A stretch of DNA of 8,362 bases from JBDTRY01 sp039931435. GTDB taxonomy: Bacteria; Acidobacteriota; Thermoanaerobaculia; Gp7-AA8. The stretch spans positions 1 to 8,362 of the forward strand of contig JBDTRY010000174.1 of assembly GCA_039931435.1 (NCBI GenBank). Reading direction: 5' to 3'. The position numbers were made by a program, and so were the translations under genes. The notes below the pieces were generated by a model. The model saw only the letters and a program-made list of their open reading frames with translations. It did no database searches and had not been told where the DNA came from. Below, piece by piece: positions 6,381 to 8,362 of this stretch (within the stretch, counting starts at the first letter, position 1; each line of letters opens with the position of its first letter).

Positions 6381-6398
6381 ACGGATCGAGATCAGGTT

Positions 6399-7826
6399 CT
6401 ACTTCGGAGCGAGACTGGCGCGGACGCGCTGGCCATACTCCTTCGCTTTCTGCACGGCCTCCTCGGCGTTGACAGTGAGCAGACGGCGATCGCGCATGAG
6501 AACGCGGCCGTCGACGATCGTATCCACGACATCCGATCCCGAAGCGGCGTACACGATCGCGGAATCCACCGAGTAAACGGGCTGGAGATGCGGGCTCTGA
6601 AGGTCGATTACGATAACGTCGGCCCGCTTGCCCTTCTCCAGCGATCCGATCTTCTTCTCCAGACCCAGTGCCCGTGCTCCGGCGATCGTGGCCATCTCCA
6701 GAACGGCCCGCGCCCCAAGCGCCTGCGGATCGCGGCGAGAGATCTTCTGCAGTCTGGCCGCCGCTGCCATCTCCTCGATCATGTCCAGATTGTCGTTCGA
6801 GCCCGCGGGCCCGTCCGTTCCCAGCCCGAGGTTGATTCCGGCCTTTCGCATTTCCACGACCGGGGCCACTCCGGAGGCCAGCATCTCGTTGCTTTCCGGG
6901 TTGTGAACGACACCCACATTTCTCCGCGCCATGAGGGCGATGTCCTCAGGCGTGAACCACACTCCATGTGCAGCCACGACGTCCGGACCGAGGAAATGAA
7001 TCGACTCCAGATAGGCGGGCGGCGTGAGGCCGCCGCTTTTTGCGGCGATCTGCCTCAGTTCGTCTTCTGTCTCGGAAACGTGGATGAGGATGGGGATCCC
7101 CAACTCCGTAGCCAGTGCCCGCACCTGAATGAGATGCTCCCGTGAAACGGTGAAGGGAGCATGGGGAGCGAGAGCGGGCGTGATCAGAGAGTCGTTTTTG
7201 AATTGCTCAGCGTACTTGCGGCTGTAGGCCAGTGCGGCCTCCCACGTCTTGTTGTCCGGCGCAGGGAAGTCGATGAGTGTTTCCCCCAGAACGCCGCGCA
7301 GTCCGGCCTGTTTTACTTCGCGGGCTATATCCGCTTCAAAGTAATACATGTCTGCGAACGTGGTGGTTCCCGAAGCGATCATCTCGGCCGCGGCCAGACG
7401 GGTTCCCCATTTCACGAAGTCCGCGTCCACATTTTTCGCTTCCGCGGGGAAGATGAAGTTCTGCAGCCAGTCCATCAGCCCGCGGTCGTCGGCGATGCCT
7501 CGAAAGAGCGTCATCGGGGCGTGGGTATGGCCGTTGACCAGACCGGGAAGGACCGCCTTGCCTCTGGCGTCGATGGTCTCCCGCGCCGCATAGAGGTGAT
7601 CGATCTCCGAGGAGAGGCCGACGTCGACGATGGCGCCGTCCCGGATGGCAACCGAACCATTCTCGATGTCCGGGCCAGCCATGGTCAGAACCGTTCCGCC
7701 GCTGATCAGCAGATCGACTGCAGTACCTCCGGTACCCGGAGTGGCTGAGCTCCTGGAGGCGGGTGACGTGGCACAGCCGGAGAGGACCAGCAGAGCGATG
7801 ACGAACGGGAGCCGGTGCAGACGCAT
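6399..7826 (-). CDS. Lipoprotein amidohydrolase, SAH/5'-methylthioadenosine deaminase type
   Basis: This 475-residue metal-dependent hydrolase belongs to the MtaD/SsnA/TrzA-AtzA branch, whose best-known members deaminate S-adenosylhomocysteine, methylthioadenosine or related adenosines. Metal ligands are HTH at 100-102, His249 and Asp338 (GLGTDGPAGSNDN), with catalytic Glu252 (HVSE). Substrate-side motifs are HAPFT (222-226), AHGVWF (286-291) and HNPESNEMLASG (308-319). The N-terminus is a lipoprotein signal, MRLHRLPFVIALLVLSGC, with the lipid-bearing Cys18 followed by Ala. It should therefore sit in the envelope, which is unusual because MtaD proteins are normally cytoplasmic. The ATG at 7826 lies 4 bases after GGAGG and overlaps the cytidine deaminase stop (TGATG); a TTG one codon upstream sits too close to the ribosome binding site. 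The exact substrate is not settled by sequence; guanine, cytosine or triazine-type amines remain possible. Confidence 0.88.
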   Translation of the reverse strand: MRLHRLPFVIALLVLSGCATSPASRSSATPGTGGTAVDLLISGGTVLTMAGPDIENGSVAIRDGAIVDVGLSSEIDHLYAARETIDARGKAVLPGLVNGHTHAPMTLFRGIADDRGLMDWLQNFIFPAEAKNVDADFVKWGTRLAAAEMIASGTTTFADMYYFEADIAREVKQAGLRGVLGETLIDFPAPDNKTWEAALAYSRKYAEQFKNDSLITPALAPHAPFTVSREHLIQVRALATELGIPILIHVSETEDELRQIAAKSGGLTPPAYLESIHFLGPDVVAAHGVWFTPEDIALMARRNVGVVHNPESNEMLASGVAPVVEMRKAGINLGLGTDGPAGSNDNLDMIEEMAAAARLQKISRRDPQALGARAVLEMATIAGARALGLEKKIGSLEKGKRADVIVIDLQSPHLQPVYSVDSAIVYAASGSDVVDTIVDGRVLMRDRRLLTVNAEEAVQKAKEYGQRVRASLAPK

Positions 7827-8227
7827 CAATCCTCCGGTTGGAATTCGAATGGTTCAGGAAACAGTGCCGCCAGTTGAACGGATCGTTGCTGGCCGTCCAG
7901 GTTTCCGAGGACGACCTCGATGTCGCCGCAGAATTCCCAGAGGAGCTGGCGACAGGGACCGCACGGTGTGGCCGGAGTGTCGCTCTGCGTGACGACTGCG
8001 ATGCGGGTGAAATGGCGCTCTCCGGCGGCCAGTGCCGAAAGAAGGGCGACCCGTTCCGCACACACGGTCAGTCCGAACGTGCCGTTTTCGATGTTGCATC
8101 CTCGATAGATTTTGCCGTCGGCCGTCTGCAATGCTGCTCCAACAGCGAAGTGCGAATAGGGGGAGATGGAGTTTCGGCGGCCGAGAGCAGCTTCGTCCAG
8201 CAGAGGATCGCGTTCGGTCGGGGGCAT
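7826..8227 (-). CDS. cdd: Cytidine deaminase
   Basis: This 133-residue enzyme hydrolyses cytidine or deoxycytidine to uridine or deoxyuridine and ammonia in pyrimidine salvage. Its length fits the small homotetrameric class (about 130 residues). The N-terminal SPYSHFAVGAAL (22-33) is the family hallmark. NIEN (45-48) binds the ribose. The zinc site is Cys56-Ala-Glu58 with PCGPC (88-92), giving three Cys ligands and Glu58 as proton shuttle. The C-terminal tail is Phe/Pro-rich (LFPEPFEFQPED), as is usual in the family. The ATG at 8227 is the furthest upstream start in the frame and has no good ribosome binding site. It is the first gene of a two-gene operon and contains the GGAGG for the amidohydrolase gene near its 3' end. 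No key residue is missing. Confidence 0.94.
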   Translation of the reverse strand: MPPTERDPLLDEAALGRRNSISPYSHFAVGAALQTADGKIYRGCNIENGTFGLTVCAERVALLSALAAGERHFTRIAVVTQSDTPATPCGPCRQLLWEFCGDIEVVLGNLDGQQRSVQLAALFPEPFEFQPED

Positions 8228-8301
8228 GAGGGGAAGCGTACGGTAACGCGAATCAGGAGCGGCTGCAAGGGCGGAGGAGGGGTGGGGTGGTCCTGGATGT
8301 T
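8228..8301. other. Upstream region of the deaminase operon
   Basis: This short non-coding stretch precedes the cytidine deaminase on the - strand. Reading that strand there is only a weak promoter-like pair, TTGCAG with TACCGT 17 bases on, at about half-consensus each. The + strand is purine-rich (GGCGGAGGAGGGGTGGGG). I see no operator or riboswitch. Confidence 0.3.
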
Positions 8302-8362
8302 GAGTGTTGAGTGGTGAGTGGTGAGTGGTGAGTGGTGAGTGGTGAGTGGTGAGTGGTGAGTG
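8302..8362. repeat. 7-bp tandem repeat array (GAGTGGT)n, cut by the window edge
   Basis: The array starts with one variant unit GAGTGTT at 8302-8308. Seven perfect GAGTGGT units follow at 8309-8357, then five bases of a further unit at 8358-8362. On the + strand TGA appears in every frame; the other strand (ACCACTC units) is stop-free. The array continues beyond the window. The perfect identity of seven units suggests recent slippage or active copy-number change. Confidence 0.95.

Noticed and set aside
6381..6398. Bidirectional terminator between the convergent genes
   Set aside because: The 18-base gap has no useful hairpin and no T-run or A-run.
6588..7748. Two long + strand frames opposite the amidohydrolase gene
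   Set aside because: The products have no recognisable motif, while the - strand frame carries the complete amidohydrolase motif set.
7827..7829. TTG start one codon upstream of the amidohydrolase ATG
   Set aside because: Only one base separates it from GGAGG; the ATG at 7826 has workable spacing and overlaps the upstream stop.
8302..8362. CRISPR array
   Set aside because: The repeats are 7 bp and directly abutting, with no spacers and no cas gene.

Overview
The window looks like an ordinary chromosomal segment from a GC-rich (roughly 60% by eye) bacterium with a Gram-negative envelope. The best guess is Acidobacteriota. The reasons are a secreted FecR-like protein with a DUF6600-type Trp/Tyr-rich domain, a lipoprotein with an outer-membrane-type lipobox context, and two kinds of intergenic repeat that I associate with that phylum. 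These are a 'CCTTCG...CTCAGGATGACA' palindrome near the left edge and a 7-bp GAGTGGT tandem array at the right edge. The assignment comes from memory of these families, not from a search. I saw no rRNA, tRNA, CRISPR array, transposase or integrase.

Left part, + strand. A leader of about 320 bases (1-321) holds the palindromic repeat, a possible sigma-54 promoter match and an AT-rich patch. It precedes a 700-residue exported FecR/DUF6600 protein (322-2424). A 9-bp stem-loop then separates this gene from the next group.

Middle part, + strand. A tight operon runs 2504-6115 and is probably driven by a good sigma-70-like promoter at 2465-2494. It encodes a small two-helix membrane protein, a ThiE/TenI-family enzyme, an MscS-type channel with a C-terminal cyclic-nucleotide-binding domain, and an NtrC-type sigma-54-dependent response regulator. 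Two of the three junctions are 4-base ATGA stop/start overlaps. The third, between the ThiE/TenI gene and the channel gene, is ATAA in the same position, which suggests an ATA start codon or a one-base change from ATG. No histidine kinase is present. A small soluble protein of unknown function (6141-6380) follows.

Right part, - strand. A two-gene operon converges on the middle group with only 18 bases between them. It encodes a cytidine deaminase (8227-7826) and a lipoprotein amidohydrolase of the SAH/MTA deaminase type (7826-6399), joined by a TGATG stop/start overlap. Both are zinc hydrolases that deaminate nucleosides, so nucleoside salvage or scavenging is the likely theme. The putative cell-surface or periplasmic location of the second enzyme is the unusual part. 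The heptamer tandem array lies upstream of this operon and runs off the window edge.

Nothing here is clearly a new defence or mobile system. The most notable items are the channel/response-regulator pair with its odd start codon, the exported nucleoside deaminase, and the FecR/DUF6600 protein with no sigma factor beside it.
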